A stretch of 42,594 nt of DNA from Magnetococcales bacterium (GTDB lineage Bacteria > Pseudomonadota > Magnetococcia > Magnetococcales > JADFWU01), in NCBI GenBank assembly GCA_015234045.1, contig JADFWU010000024.1, positions 1-42,594 of the forward strand. Direction: 5' to 3'. A program made the translations under genes and the position numbers. A model generated the notes under the pieces. It was not told the DNA's origin, ran no database searches, and was given only the letters and a program-made list of their open reading frames with translations. Shown one piece after another: positions 25,775 to 34,147 of this stretch (position 1 is the first letter of the stretch; every line of letters starts with the position of its first letter).

Positions 25775-26681
25775 CCACGGTGCGGCATTGATCACGGCAC
25801 TGTTGGTGGTGGCTACGGCCTCAATTACCTGGGCCGGTTTGCTCAGTCAACAGAATTTGGCAATTCGTGAGAGTGCGGGCTATTTTGACCGGGATCAAGC
25901 CTATCAGTTTATTCTGGGTGGTGAAGCCTGGGCGCGGGAAGTGCTCCACACCGATAGGAAAGATAACAAGTACGACAGCCTGAATGAGGATTGGGCACAC
26001 ACCCTTGATCCACAACCCATTGAAGGCGGCATGATCTCCGGTCATTTGGAGGATATGCAGGGACGAATCAATCTCAATGGTTTGGTGATCAACGAAGGGA
26101 TGGCACCACTGATTGCCGGTCGTCTGGAACGGTTATTGGTCAACCTGGACCTTGATAGTTCACTGGTGGATGCCATTGCCGATTGGATTGATGCGGATCA
26201 TGATCCACAGGGATCAGGCGGTGCAGAGGAGGGCAGTTATCTTGCTTTGGAACCGGCTTATCGTCCTGCCAATCGTCGATTGACTACGGTCTCGGAAATC
26301 AGATTGATCCAGGGTATGACAGCATTGGTATATGAGCGGTTAACGCCGTTTGTTTCGGTTTTGCCTTTTCCCACGGACATCAATATCAATACCGCACCGC
26401 CGGAGGTGTTGATGAGCCTTGCGGATGGCTTTAGCAAAGCGATGGCAATGACATTGGTGGATATTCGCAAGCATAATGCTTTTGTGGATGTGTCGGCCTT
26501 TGTCAACCATGCGTCCATCAAGGACTTTGAAATCGAACCAGCCGGGTTGACGGTTACCAGTGACTATTTTTTAGCCAAAATCAAAGCGCAAATTGGGCGC
26601 GGGCGGGTATCGTTGTTTAGTTTATTGGAGCGCACTGGAAAAGGTGTCCGTGTGATACAACGCGGACGGGGAGCACTGTAG
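25719..26681 (+). CDS. gspK: Minor pseudopilin GspK
   Basis: A 320-residue large minor pseudopilin that forms the pseudopilus tip. The leader HGAALITALLVVATASI lacks Glu at +5, as expected for GspK. The body contains QGRINLNGLV, the acidic block DAIADWIDADHDPQGSGGAEE, and the closing DININTAPPEVLMSLADGF, all diagnostic. The start is ATG 25719, with GGAGG 9 bases upstream, overlapping gspJ by 56 bases. The 20-residue leader is long and basic. Confidence 0.93.
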   Translation: MWLSGERSGGFFKCRPPHDHGAALITALLVVATASITWAGLLSQQNLAIRESAGYFDRDQAYQFILGGEAWAREVLHTDRKDNKYDSLNEDWAHTLDPQPIEGGMISGHLEDMQGRINLNGLVINEGMAPLIAGRLERLLVNLDLDSSLVDAIADWIDADHDPQGSGGAEEGSYLALEPAYRPANRRLTTVSEIRLIQGMTALVYERLTPFVSVLPFPTDININTAPPEVLMSLADGFSKAMAMTLVDIRKHNAFVDVSAFVNHASIKDFEIEPAGLTVTSDYFLAKIKAQIGRGRVSLFSLLERTGKGVRVIQRGRGAL

Positions 26682-26684
26682 ATC

Positions 26685-27926
26685 ATGGTGGAAACCGGAA
26701 TCATCATTCTGCCGCTGACAGGCACTGCGTCTGTTTGGCGTACTGCGGCTGGTGTGGTTGGATCAGGCAGTTTGACTGAAGCAGCTCAACAGATTGCCGG
26801 TGGTGTAGGCGTGTGGCCAGGTACTGAGGTGACGGTTACCAGCGTGGCCATGCCGCGTATGCGCCGGCGGCAGGCGTTGAAAGCGATCCCTTTTCAGTTG
26901 GAAGAGGGATTGATTGATTCTGTTGAATCCCTTCAATTTCTGATTGGTAATCAAGAAGAGTCCGAAGGCTGGCCGGTAACTGTGGTCAATAAGGCTCAGT
27001 TGACACAGATGCAACGCCAGTTGGACAGCGCCAATTGTGGACTCTCCTCCGTGGTGCCTGAGCCGTTGTTGTTGCCTTGGCAGCCGGGCAGATGGTCTAT
27101 GCTTTTGATGACGGATCGGGTGGTGGTGCGTATTGGTCAATGGCAGGGTTTCTCTATTGATCGAGAAAATATCTCTTTAGCCATGGAGATGTTGGTTGCT
27201 GAAACAGACTTGGAAAACAGCCCGAAAAAATTGATCATCCATAAACCAAAAGGTGTTGCGGATATCGACTTGCCCGATGGATTGGGGCTTTCGGTTGAGC
27301 GTGTATCCAGTGCGGAGAGTGCGCTTGATATTTTGATTCGAGGGCTGGATCAGACACAGCTTCCCAACCTGTTGTCCGGTTCCTATACATCATTGCGTGG
27401 TGGTTCAGGATCCTTTTCTCTGCCAGCTATGGGTGTTTTGCGCCCCTATTTTTCTTCTGCAATCCTGTTTGCTATTTTACTGCTGATTGGTTTTGTTCAA
27501 ACCGTGATTACAGATTCTGGTTCAGGGTTGGACAGTGCCGCGTTGAAAAAACGCATGACACAACTCTACAAACAGACCTTTCCCGCAGAAAAAACGGTGA
27601 TTGATCCGCGCAAGCAGATGGAAATTCATCTCAACCGGATGCAGAAGGGTGCCAGTCAATCAGGTTCAAAACCGTTTTACCAATTAATGACTGCCTTTCA
27701 AACCGCCTATCAATCCAATGAGGGAATCACGATTCAAGGGGTCAACTATGATTCCGGCGGCTTGCTGATTCAGGTTGCTCTGGGTGATGTTGCTGGTGTG
27801 GACGCTTTGCTGAGTCGTTTACGGAGTCAATCAGATTTGTCAGTGGCTTTTACAAAATCCAAACAGGCTGGTGACAAGACGGGCGTGTTAAAGATCTCTG
27901 GTTCTGAGTCTGGGAGCGGGTCATGA
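26685..27926 (+). CDS. gspL: Type II secretion protein GspL
   Basis: A 413-residue inner-membrane protein that docks the GspE ATPase to the platform. The N-terminal cytoplasmic domain (residues 1-245) has the actin-like fold pattern with RRRQALKAIPFQLEEGL and VPEPLLLPWQPG. One membrane helix (SSAILFAILLLIGFVQTVI, residues ~252-272) follows, then a periplasmic ferredoxin-like domain (RMQKGASQSGSKPFYQL). The start is ATG 26685, three bases past the gspK stop. The gene ends with an ATGA overlap into gspM. Confidence 0.9.
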   Translation: MVETGIIILPLTGTASVWRTAAGVVGSGSLTEAAQQIAGGVGVWPGTEVTVTSVAMPRMRRRQALKAIPFQLEEGLIDSVESLQFLIGNQEESEGWPVTVVNKAQLTQMQRQLDSANCGLSSVVPEPLLLPWQPGRWSMLLMTDRVVVRIGQWQGFSIDRENISLAMEMLVAETDLENSPKKLIIHKPKGVADIDLPDGLGLSVERVSSAESALDILIRGLDQTQLPNLLSGSYTSLRGGSGSFSLPAMGVLRPYFSSAILFAILLLIGFVQTVITDSGSGLDSAALKKRMTQLYKQTFPAEKTVIDPRKQMEIHLNRMQKGASQSGSKPFYQLMTAFQTAYQSNEGITIQGVNYDSGGLLIQVALGDVAGVDALLSRLRSQSDLSVAFTKSKQAGDKTGVLKISGSESGSGS

Positions 27927-28414
27927 TGGCCAATTGGCACAGCCGGTCACAACAGGAGCGTAAGCTTATTTTGCTCGGTGCGGTTTCTGTTGTGCTGATA
28001 TTATTGATCGTATTGGTTTTGATGCCGTTTTGGCAGACCCATCAAAAGGAGTCACGACTTCAGACCCGATATGAACAAGAGTTAATCTGGATGACGGAGG
28101 CTGTCGATCACATCAAGGAACTGCGTAAAAATGGTACGCTTCCGGGCCATTTTCCTGCTGGTCAGAACATCCGAAAAATTGTCTCTCAGTCCGCAAAAAA
28201 AGCGGATATTACTGGTCTCAGTTCCATCGCGGATCAGGGTGATAACAGCGCAAAATTGACCGGTATTTCCATGCCATTTGGACTGTTGATGAACTGGCTT
28301 GAAATGCTCTGGACCCAATATGGTATCACTGCTGTCAGTGTTAAACTGACACCTGCCAAAACATCCGGGCGGGTAGATGGGGCGTTGATTCTTAAGCCGT
28401 TGGATGTTTTATGA
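27923..28414 (+). CDS. gspM: Type II secretion protein GspM
   Basis: A 163-residue bitopic inner-membrane protein, partner of GspL. A short cytoplasmic segment with SRSQQERKLILLGAVSV leads into one membrane helix (residues ~15-37) and a periplasmic domain with the expected coiled part and ferredoxin-like fold. It overlaps gspL by ATGA at 27923 and gspN by ATGA at 28411. Assignment rests on topology, length and operon position more than on motifs. Confidence 0.85.
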   Translation: MMANWHSRSQQERKLILLGAVSVVLILLIVLVLMPFWQTHQKESRLQTRYEQELIWMTEAVDHIKELRKNGTLPGHFPAGQNIRKIVSQSAKKADITGLSSIADQGDNSAKLTGISMPFGLLMNWLEMLWTQYGITAVSVKLTPAKTSGRVDGALILKPLDVL

Positions 28415-29169
28415 ACAAACGCCGTTGGATCAGTTATTTTGCGGTTGGTGTGATGGCCTTTGTCTGGTTTTTGGGGCACAACCCACCCTGGTCTCGTCTT
28501 GAAGGGTGGATAAATAAGCAGATTCCGGTTGAGATACAGGATGTAACTGGTTCAATTTGGCACGGAAATGTTGATTCTCTCCAATATGATGCGTACACAG
28601 TTCGACATGTGGGGTGGCGATTGGTTTGGTCTCGCCTGTTGGGTCTGACACCGACTATTGCCTTGTCAATTGGGCAGGGGAGTGACGCGTTGATTGGTTC
28701 GGCTCTGGTTAGTCAACCAGAGGATCACACGCTAAGTCTGGATGAGTTGCGGCTGTCAGGTCGTTTGGTTGATCTCCAGCCACTGTTGGGTGCCTATATT
28801 TCTGGCTGGCATGGTCAGTTTCAGGTTGTTTCGGATTCAATAGAATACGTCTTGCACAACAAAATTCCCCAAATTTCCAATACTGAAATCAGCGTTCACG
28901 ATCTCACCATTTGGGGAGAGACGTTAGGGCGCTATCGGGCTGTTGCAAAAAGTAGCTCTGATGGTGAGATGGTGATTCGTCTGAATGATGAGGCGGGTGT
29001 GGTTGGATTGGATGGCACAGTACGGATCAGCAAAAAAGGGCGTTATCAATTGAGTGGCTTGATGACCCTGCCCGCCCACCTTGAGAAGCGGTTTGCACCA
29101 TTGCTCAGGCAGTTGGGCAGAGTAAAAGAGCCGGGACGGGTTACTCTTAACATCAAAGGAACACTGTAG
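28411..29169 (+). CDS. gspN: Type II secretion protein GspN
   Basis: A 252-residue protein of the GspN family. An N-terminal membrane helix (ISYFAVGVMAFVWFLG) is followed by a periplasmic beta-rich domain with the family-typical opening VEIQDVTGSIWHGNVDSLQY. GspN is optional in T2SS and its role is unclear. It ends the operon, 14 bases before the end of the convergent TPR gene. Confidence 0.88.
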   Translation: MNKRRWISYFAVGVMAFVWFLGHNPPWSRLEGWINKQIPVEIQDVTGSIWHGNVDSLQYDAYTVRHVGWRLVWSRLLGLTPTIALSIGQGSDALIGSALVSQPEDHTLSLDELRLSGRLVDLQPLLGAYISGWHGQFQVVSDSIEYVLHNKIPQISNTEISVHDLTIWGETLGRYRAVAKSSSDGEMVIRLNDEAGVVGLDGTVRISKKGRYQLSGLMTLPAHLEKRFAPLLRQLGRVKEPGRVTLNIKGTL

Positions 29170-29183
29170 ATTAGCACGAAAAA

Positions 29184-29765
29184 TTAGGAAAGCTGATACT
29201 GATTACGCAGTTCCGCCATTTCGGCATCGTTGACATAAAGCGTTGGTGCTTTTGCCTCACCGTGCATCATGGCGGCGACACGATCACTGGCTGTTGTAGT
29301 CATGCCATGGAAATCCATACCGGATTTACGATTTGCTTCTGAAATACGTAAGGCAGCCTCGCTATCATAACGGGCCAACTCATTATGGTTGTTGTCATCG
29401 TGAAGTTGAGCACGTTCCAGATAGGCTGCGCCATAGTTGACATCATATTCAATGGCCTTGGAAAAGTCTGACATGGCACGCTGGAGACGACCGAGCATTT
29501 TATGGGTAAGGCCACGGTAAAACCAAGCGCGTGCACTGTCATACTTGTGGTCCAGAGCCTGAGTGAAATCTTGAGAAGCCTTTTGATACTCTTTGATCAT
29601 CATGTGTGCCACACCTCGACTGAGGAAGGCTGAATAATTCTCCGATTGTTGGTCATTCTTCATCGCTTCATTGAAGGCGTGAATGCTATCTTCAAAGCGT
29701 CCCGCCATTAAATGACGTTGACCTGCTGTAGTCGTTCGGTAGGCTTCAATGTCAATAACGTTCAT
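29184..29765 (-). CDS. TPR-repeat protein
   Basis: A 193-residue soluble protein made of about three or four tetratricopeptide repeats: GQRHLMAGRFEDSIHAFNEA, SRGVAHMMIKEYQKASQDFT, YRGLTHKMLGRLQRAMSDFS and LERAQLHDDNNHNELARYDS. No signal peptide or enzyme motif is present. It is probably a protein-interaction scaffold. The start is ATG 29765 with GGAGGA upstream, chosen over an adjacent TTG. The stop nearly touches the gspN stop of the opposite strand. Confidence 0.88.
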   Translation of the reverse strand: MNVIDIEAYRTTTAGQRHLMAGRFEDSIHAFNEAMKNDQQSENYSAFLSRGVAHMMIKEYQKASQDFTQALDHKYDSARAWFYRGLTHKMLGRLQRAMSDFSKAIEYDVNYGAAYLERAQLHDDNNHNELARYDSEAALRISEANRKSGMDFHGMTTTASDRVAAMMHGEAKAPTLYVNDAEMAELRNQYQLS

Positions 29766-29769
29766 CAAA

Positions 29770-30325
29770 CATTCCTCCAGGAATGGATTTCTTTATTTTG
29801 GTTATGATGACTCGGTGTTTAATTCGTTTGTTTGTGTTGAGCTTGTTTAATAGTTTTGATGTGTCTTAATGAGAATTGGTTCCATTTGGTTTGTAATAAA
29901 CCTGCTTGTTAACGTGATTTTGCAACATAATAAACATATTGAATGGATGGAAACAGATTCGAACAGGCATTGATTTCACTCAATTGTTGCTGTTACTGTG
30001 ACGATAAGGTGACATAATATCCTCCTACAGTGAATGTCACGTGAAATTACAGCTCTGTTGTTGCAAAGTTGGCAGTGATTGATAAACTAGAGTGCAGTAA
30101 GGGATACGGAAAACAATTTATCATCCCATTTACTGGTCTCTTGGTCTGTTTGCTGCGTTCCTGAAAGGTTGTACGCAATGAGCGTGCTGGTTTTCTATGC
30201 TTTGCAGACGAACCAGTACTCTTCGTGACAGAGATGATTAATTTATTTCGGTGGTCCTACATCAGAGGGGTCAAGTAGGTTTGATCTGAGTAATTGCTCT
30301 AATCGGCTTATTGGTGAAAATAAGG
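29770..30325 (+). other. Intergenic region between the TPR gene and phoB
   Basis: A 556-base non-coding stretch between the divergent TPR and phoB genes. I see no convincing open frame or RNA. A TGTGAC/GGTGACA arrangement with 11-base spacing lies at 29997-30015. On the minus strand it reads as two GTCAC cores 11 bases apart, which resembles a Pho box half-site pair. Promoters for both genes presumably lie here. Confidence 0.5.
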
Positions 30326-31036
30326 ATGTCCAATCACATTCTCATCGTTGAAGATGAAAAGGATCTGGCAACCACGCTTGAGTACAATCTCAAACGGGAA
30401 GGTTACCAGACACAGATTGCAATGACCGGAGAAGAGGGGTTGAGGTATGCCTTTCTTGATCCTGGTCCCGATATGGTGATATTGGATTTGATGTTGCCGG
30501 GTGTTTCCGGTATTGAGGTGTGTCGTCGCCTTAGAGAGACAGATAAGACGCGCAATCTGCCCGTGTTGATTCTCACCGCTCGTGGTGAGGAGATCGATAA
30601 AGTGGTGGGCTTTGAAGTGGGTGCGGACGATTATGTCGTCAAACCGTTCAAAGTACGCGAGCTGATGTTGCGTATTCGGGCGATTCTGCGTCGGGCCAAG
30701 CCCGAGCATCGTACTCAGGAGAAACGGACCGTTTTCGGAATTCTTACTGTAGATTTTGAAGGTCATCGGGTCTGGGTGGATGGCGCGGAAGTCGCTTTGA
30801 CAGCCATGGAATTCAAAATGTTGTCCACGTTTCTTGCCCATAAAGGCCATGTGCAGAGCCGTGAGAATCTGCTCCATGATGTGTGGGGTATGAATGCGTT
30901 TGTGGTCCAAACCCGTACGGTTGATGCCCATGTGAAGCGCCTGCGTGAAAAACTGGGTGATGCTGGTGCCTATATCGAAACCATTCGTGGTGTGGGTTAT
31001 CGTTTCCGCAGTGAGCCTGATGGTAGTGGCGCGTGA
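30326..31036 (+). CDS. phoB: Phosphate regulon response regulator PhoB
   Basis: A 236-residue OmpR/PhoB-family response regulator. The receiver domain has acidic pair Glu9/Asp10, phosphoacceptor Asp54 in ILDLMLPG, Thr84 and Lys106 in VVKPF. LTARGEEIDKVVGFEVGADD closely matches PhoB. The C-terminal winged-helix domain ends with RTVDAHVKRLREKLG and YIETIRGVGYRF. I chose ATG 30326; in-frame GTG 30314 and TTG 30311 would add only a few residues. It overlaps phoR by GTGA. Pst/PhoU genes are not in the window, so the phosphate link rests on sequence similarity. Confidence 0.88.
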   Translation: MSNHILIVEDEKDLATTLEYNLKREGYQTQIAMTGEEGLRYAFLDPGPDMVILDLMLPGVSGIEVCRRLRETDKTRNLPVLILTARGEEIDKVVGFEVGADDYVVKPFKVRELMLRIRAILRRAKPEHRTQEKRTVFGILTVDFEGHRVWVDGAEVALTAMEFKMLSTFLAHKGHVQSRENLLHDVWGMNAFVVQTRTVDAHVKRLREKLGDAGAYIETIRGVGYRFRSEPDGSGA

Positions 31037-32790
31037 GACTCGGTGTTCGTGGCAAGCTGTTTTTGCTGTCGCTTGTGGTGATTCTCGGTGTTATCGTTTC
31101 GTTCGGAATCTATTTGGAATACGCTCTCAGCCAATGGCTTGAGTCGCGTATTGCCTCCGAACTTGAACGTCATGCCGAATCAGGACGTGTGCTTATTCAA
31201 GCCGTTCCCAACGATTACACAGTAGCATCCATTGATCCCTTGGCCGACCGGCTGGGGCGGGCTACTTCTGCCCGAATTACAGTAATTTCAGATGGTGGAC
31301 AGGTGTTAGGTGACTCTCAACTCAGTGTGGTTGAGATTCTTCTGGCCGGCAATCAAGGTAACTGGCAAGAGGTGTTGGATGCCAAACGTACCGGTGTCGG
31401 ACTATCCAAACGTTACTCAACGCTCCTTGAAACCACCATGCTTTTTGTGGCTATTCCGCTTCAGCGTTCGGATGGACAATCCGGGTTCATTCGAGCGGCC
31501 ATGTCTTTGGAAGATGTGGAAAAAGCCAAGGTAACCCAGCGTTGGGTTTTGCTGCTTGGTGGTTTGTTTGCCTTGGGTGCCGCTGTTTCCATGAGTGGAC
31601 TCAACGCTCATTTTGCCACCCGTACTTTGAGAACTCTGGTGCGTCATATCCATGCGGCAGGTGGTCGAAAACTGGGTAAGAAACGCATTCGTATCTTTCC
31701 ACGCGATGAGATCGGCGGTTTGGCGGGTTCATTCAATAAACTGGCTGGTGAGTTGGAAGATGCCGTTGAAGCGCTCAACCGTGAAAAGAACCGCATGCGT
31801 GCCGTGCTCGAAGGTATGAGTGAAGGTGTTGTCGGGCTGAATCGCGACTATCGTATTACGCTGGTCAATCAATCAGCTATGAACATGCTCAATCTGACTT
31901 ATCCGCCAATTGGCAAGCCTTTGAGTGTGGTTACTGATTATAAACCGCTGCTCAATTTGGCTGAAACGCCCGGTACACTGAATACTGAATTTGATCTTCC
32001 AGGCCGAGATGAAGCGCTTTCCAAGCGTGTTTGCGTGCAACGGACACCCACCAGAACCAGAGGTGGGTGCGCCATTGTTTTGCGTGATGTGACTGAAATT
32101 CACCGTCAGGAGCAGATTCGGCGCGATTTTGTCGCCAATGTGTCCCATGAATTAAGAACGCCTGTGGCGATTATTCTGGCTAACTCAGAAACGCTGCTTG
32201 ATGGTGCCTTTGATGATCCGGTCTTTGGTAGAACACTCATGGAAGCGGTTGAGCGCCATGCGTTTCGCCTTTCACGAATCATCACTGATCTTCTTGATCT
32301 GTCACGTTTGGAATCGGGTCGTTATGACATTGAGATGCAGCCGGTTAAGCTCTCTAATCTGATTGCTCGTGTGGCGGATGGGGTTGGTACTTTGGTGGCC
32401 AGCAAGCATGTTTCCCTGAATAATGAAGTGCCTGAAGAGATGATAGTGATGGCGGATTCAGGCGCTTTAGAGCAAATTCTATTCAACCTGATGGACAATG
32501 CTGCCAAATATACCCCTGAGAATGGCAAAGTGTTTATTCGAGCCAAGCTCCAGAAGAATCGTATTCGAGTTGAGGTAGAGGATTCTGGTCCTGGCATTCC
32601 ACCCAAGCATCACCCACGGGTTTTTGAACGCTTCTATCGTGTTGATCCCGGACGCTCTCAGGATATGGGAGGCACTGGTTTGGGTCTGCCGATTGTCAAG
32701 CGTTTGACTGAGAATATGGGCGGACTTGTGGGTCTGGAGTCGGTCCAACCGCAAGGGGTGTTGTTCTGGTTTACTTTGGAACGTGCCTGA
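31033..32790 (+). CDS. phoR: Phosphate regulon sensor kinase PhoR
   Basis: A 585-residue sensor histidine kinase. TM1 spans residues ~8-30 and TM2 ~171-190, enclosing a ~140-residue periplasmic domain. HAMP (~192-243), a PAS domain, and HisKA with His372 in VANVSHELRTPVAI follow. The HATPase has NLMDNAAKYTPENG (N box), DSGPGIPPKHHPRVF and GGTGLGLPIVK. The large periplasmic domain is as in the PhoR of some Gram-positives and alphaproteobacteria, not the E. coli form, which has almost none. GTG start 31033 overlaps phoB. The stop lies in a perfect inverted repeat. Confidence 0.9.
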   Translation: MRLGVRGKLFLLSLVVILGVIVSFGIYLEYALSQWLESRIASELERHAESGRVLIQAVPNDYTVASIDPLADRLGRATSARITVISDGGQVLGDSQLSVVEILLAGNQGNWQEVLDAKRTGVGLSKRYSTLLETTMLFVAIPLQRSDGQSGFIRAAMSLEDVEKAKVTQRWVLLLGGLFALGAAVSMSGLNAHFATRTLRTLVRHIHAAGGRKLGKKRIRIFPRDEIGGLAGSFNKLAGELEDAVEALNREKNRMRAVLEGMSEGVVGLNRDYRITLVNQSAMNMLNLTYPPIGKPLSVVTDYKPLLNLAETPGTLNTEFDLPGRDEALSKRVCVQRTPTRTRGGCAIVLRDVTEIHRQEQIRRDFVANVSHELRTPVAIILANSETLLDGAFDDPVFGRTLMEAVERHAFRLSRIITDLLDLSRLESGRYDIEMQPVKLSNLIARVADGVGTLVASKHVSLNNEVPEEMIVMADSGALEQILFNLMDNAAKYTPENGKVFIRAKLQKNRIRVEVEDSGPGIPPKHHPRVFERFYRVDPGRSQDMGGTGLGLPIVKRLTENMGGLVGLESVQPQGVLFWFTLERA

Positions 32791-32844
32791 TACCCTGTTT
32801 AGAAATGTGTATTCTGTGCTTTTTTGTGTTTCTAAACAGGGTAT
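32790..32844 (+). repeat. Perfect 16-bp inverted repeat at the phoR 3' end
   Basis: ATACCCTGTTTAGAAA (32790-32805) pairs exactly with TTTCTAAACAGGGTAT (32829-32844) over a 23-base loop. It lies between convergent phoR and the polyphosphate kinase gene. It has no T-run after the right arm, so it is not a textbook terminator, although the loop contains T6. Confidence 0.9.
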
Positions 32845-32880
32845 GCTGCACGACTGGAACGATTCTTTTTTCCGAGCCTC

Positions 32881-33837
32881 TTAATTGACAAAATGTCCTT
32901 TCTTGATCCGCTGCTGGGTCAGGCGTTCCAACTCCAGCGCACCAGATCTGATCACCTTTTTGTCGGGAACATAATTCAGATTGGTATCACGATTTTCATA
33001 GGGTACGGTGTTGAGTATCACCCGGATGGCGTTGAGACGGGCCAGATGCTTATGATCTGACCGGACAATGGTCCAAGGTGTCTCACTGGTGTGGGTGCGT
33101 TTGAGCATCTCATATTTTACTTCAGAGAACTGTTCCCACATCTCTTGGGCCTGGAGGTCTACTTCAGACAGTTTCCACTGTTCCAGCGGATCATTATGGC
33201 GTACTTCAAACCGTTTCGCCTGCTCCTCTTTGGAGACGCTTAGATAGAGCTTGATTAAAATCGTTCCTTGCCTGACCAAATCCTTCTCAAATCCCACCAC
33301 ACCGCGCATGAAATTCTGATGTTCTTCTTCAGTACAGAAGTTAAACACCGGCTCAACCATAGCCCGGTTATACCAGCTACGATCAAACACTACGACCTCG
33401 CCACCACGGGGAAATTGAGAGATATATTTTTGAAAAAACCATTGAGTGCGTTGTTCTTCGGTCGGTTTGCCAAGCGCAACAACGCGACAATGCTTTTGAT
33501 TCATAAAACGGGTCAGACGACGGATAACACTGCCTTTACCCGCAGCATCACGCCCTTCAACTACCACGATCATCCGTTTGGCATGGGTCTCAAGATAGTG
33601 CTGAAGCTTGATCAACTCCGCTGCATAGGCGCGGATCTCACTCTCTTGACGATATTTACGCAGTGCCGCGCTCTCCTCCTTTTTCAGGGCATTGTAGGCG
33701 GATTTGATCTTATCGTACTTGGCTTTCAGCGCGTCGAAATCCAGTTGAACAGCGGTCTCTTTTTGATCGGTGGTACTGTTTGGTTTAGGTTTCAGATCCA
33801 CCACAGGTGCAGAGGTTGTGCTTGAGGCAGCTTCCAT
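32881..33837 (-). CDS. ppk2: Polyphosphate kinase 2 (PPK2)
   Basis: A 318-residue PPK2-family enzyme that transfers phosphate between polyphosphate and nucleotides. The Walker A motif GRDAAGKGS is at residues ~95-103, the lid region has RFMNQKHCRVVALGKPTEEQ, and the Walker B FDRSWYNRAMVEPVF lies near residue 150. A single domain with an Asp/Glu-rich N-terminal extension of ~35 residues is seen. It is convergent with phoBR, consistent with phosphate storage under PhoB control, although no Pho box could be confirmed. Direction preference (GTP, ADP or AMP use) cannot be told from the sequence alone. Confidence 0.93.
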   Translation of the reverse strand: MEAASSTTSAPVVDLKPKPNSTTDQKETAVQLDFDALKAKYDKIKSAYNALKKEESAALRKYRQESEIRAYAAELIKLQHYLETHAKRMIVVVEGRDAAGKGSVIRRLTRFMNQKHCRVVALGKPTEEQRTQWFFQKYISQFPRGGEVVVFDRSWYNRAMVEPVFNFCTEEEHQNFMRGVVGFEKDLVRQGTILIKLYLSVSKEEQAKRFEVRHNDPLEQWKLSEVDLQAQEMWEQFSEVKYEMLKRTHTSETPWTIVRSDHKHLARLNAIRVILNTVPYENRDTNLNYVPDKKVIRSGALELERLTQQRIKKGHFVN

Positions 33838-33889
33838 ATTGAGACCCTCCAGCTAAAGTGAAACATATCGTCCAAACCGCCGGGATATT

Positions 33890-34006
33890 CTACGATATCT
33901 CAGTTTCAAACGTTTCGTGCTGCTCGTACCAGACCAGCATTTTATCGGCGTATTTCTTGGTGAACCCCTCAATCAACCCCTTCCTGTGTTTCCAGATGCG
34001 TTTCAT
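33890..34006 (-). CDS. Possible 38-residue small protein upstream of ppk2
   Basis: A short frame from ATG 34006 to TAG 33890 encodes 38 residues starting MKRIWKHRKGLIEGFTKKYA and ending FETEIS. It lies 52 bases before the ppk2 start in the same direction. Its composition is protein-like (basic start, aromatic residues, acidic end). There is no clear ribosome binding site. It may be a small protein, a leader peptide or a remnant. A stop codon lies five codons upstream of the ATG. Confidence 0.35.
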   Translation of the reverse strand: MKRIWKHRKGLIEGFTKKYADKMLVWYEQHETFETEIS

Positions 34007-34118
34007 GAGATATTGTGTTTAACTTGTTGTTTATAAAGTAAAATTATAGAAATATGCTTTTGGTGATTTAGAAACAGGTCTTAAGATTTTGAACCGTTTC
34101 AAGCGCTGTTAGTTCCAC

Positions 34119-34147
34119 AATTTTTTTATTGGCTGGATAAAAAAATT
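34119..34147 (-). terminator. AT-rich hairpin at the lpxK 3' end
   Basis: A perfect 11-base inverted repeat AATTTTTTTAT/ATAAAAAAATT with loop TGGCTGG covers the lpxK stop. Read from lpxK, the T-run is the first arm and the A-run is the second, so it is weak. Terminator function is uncertain. Confidence 0.3.
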
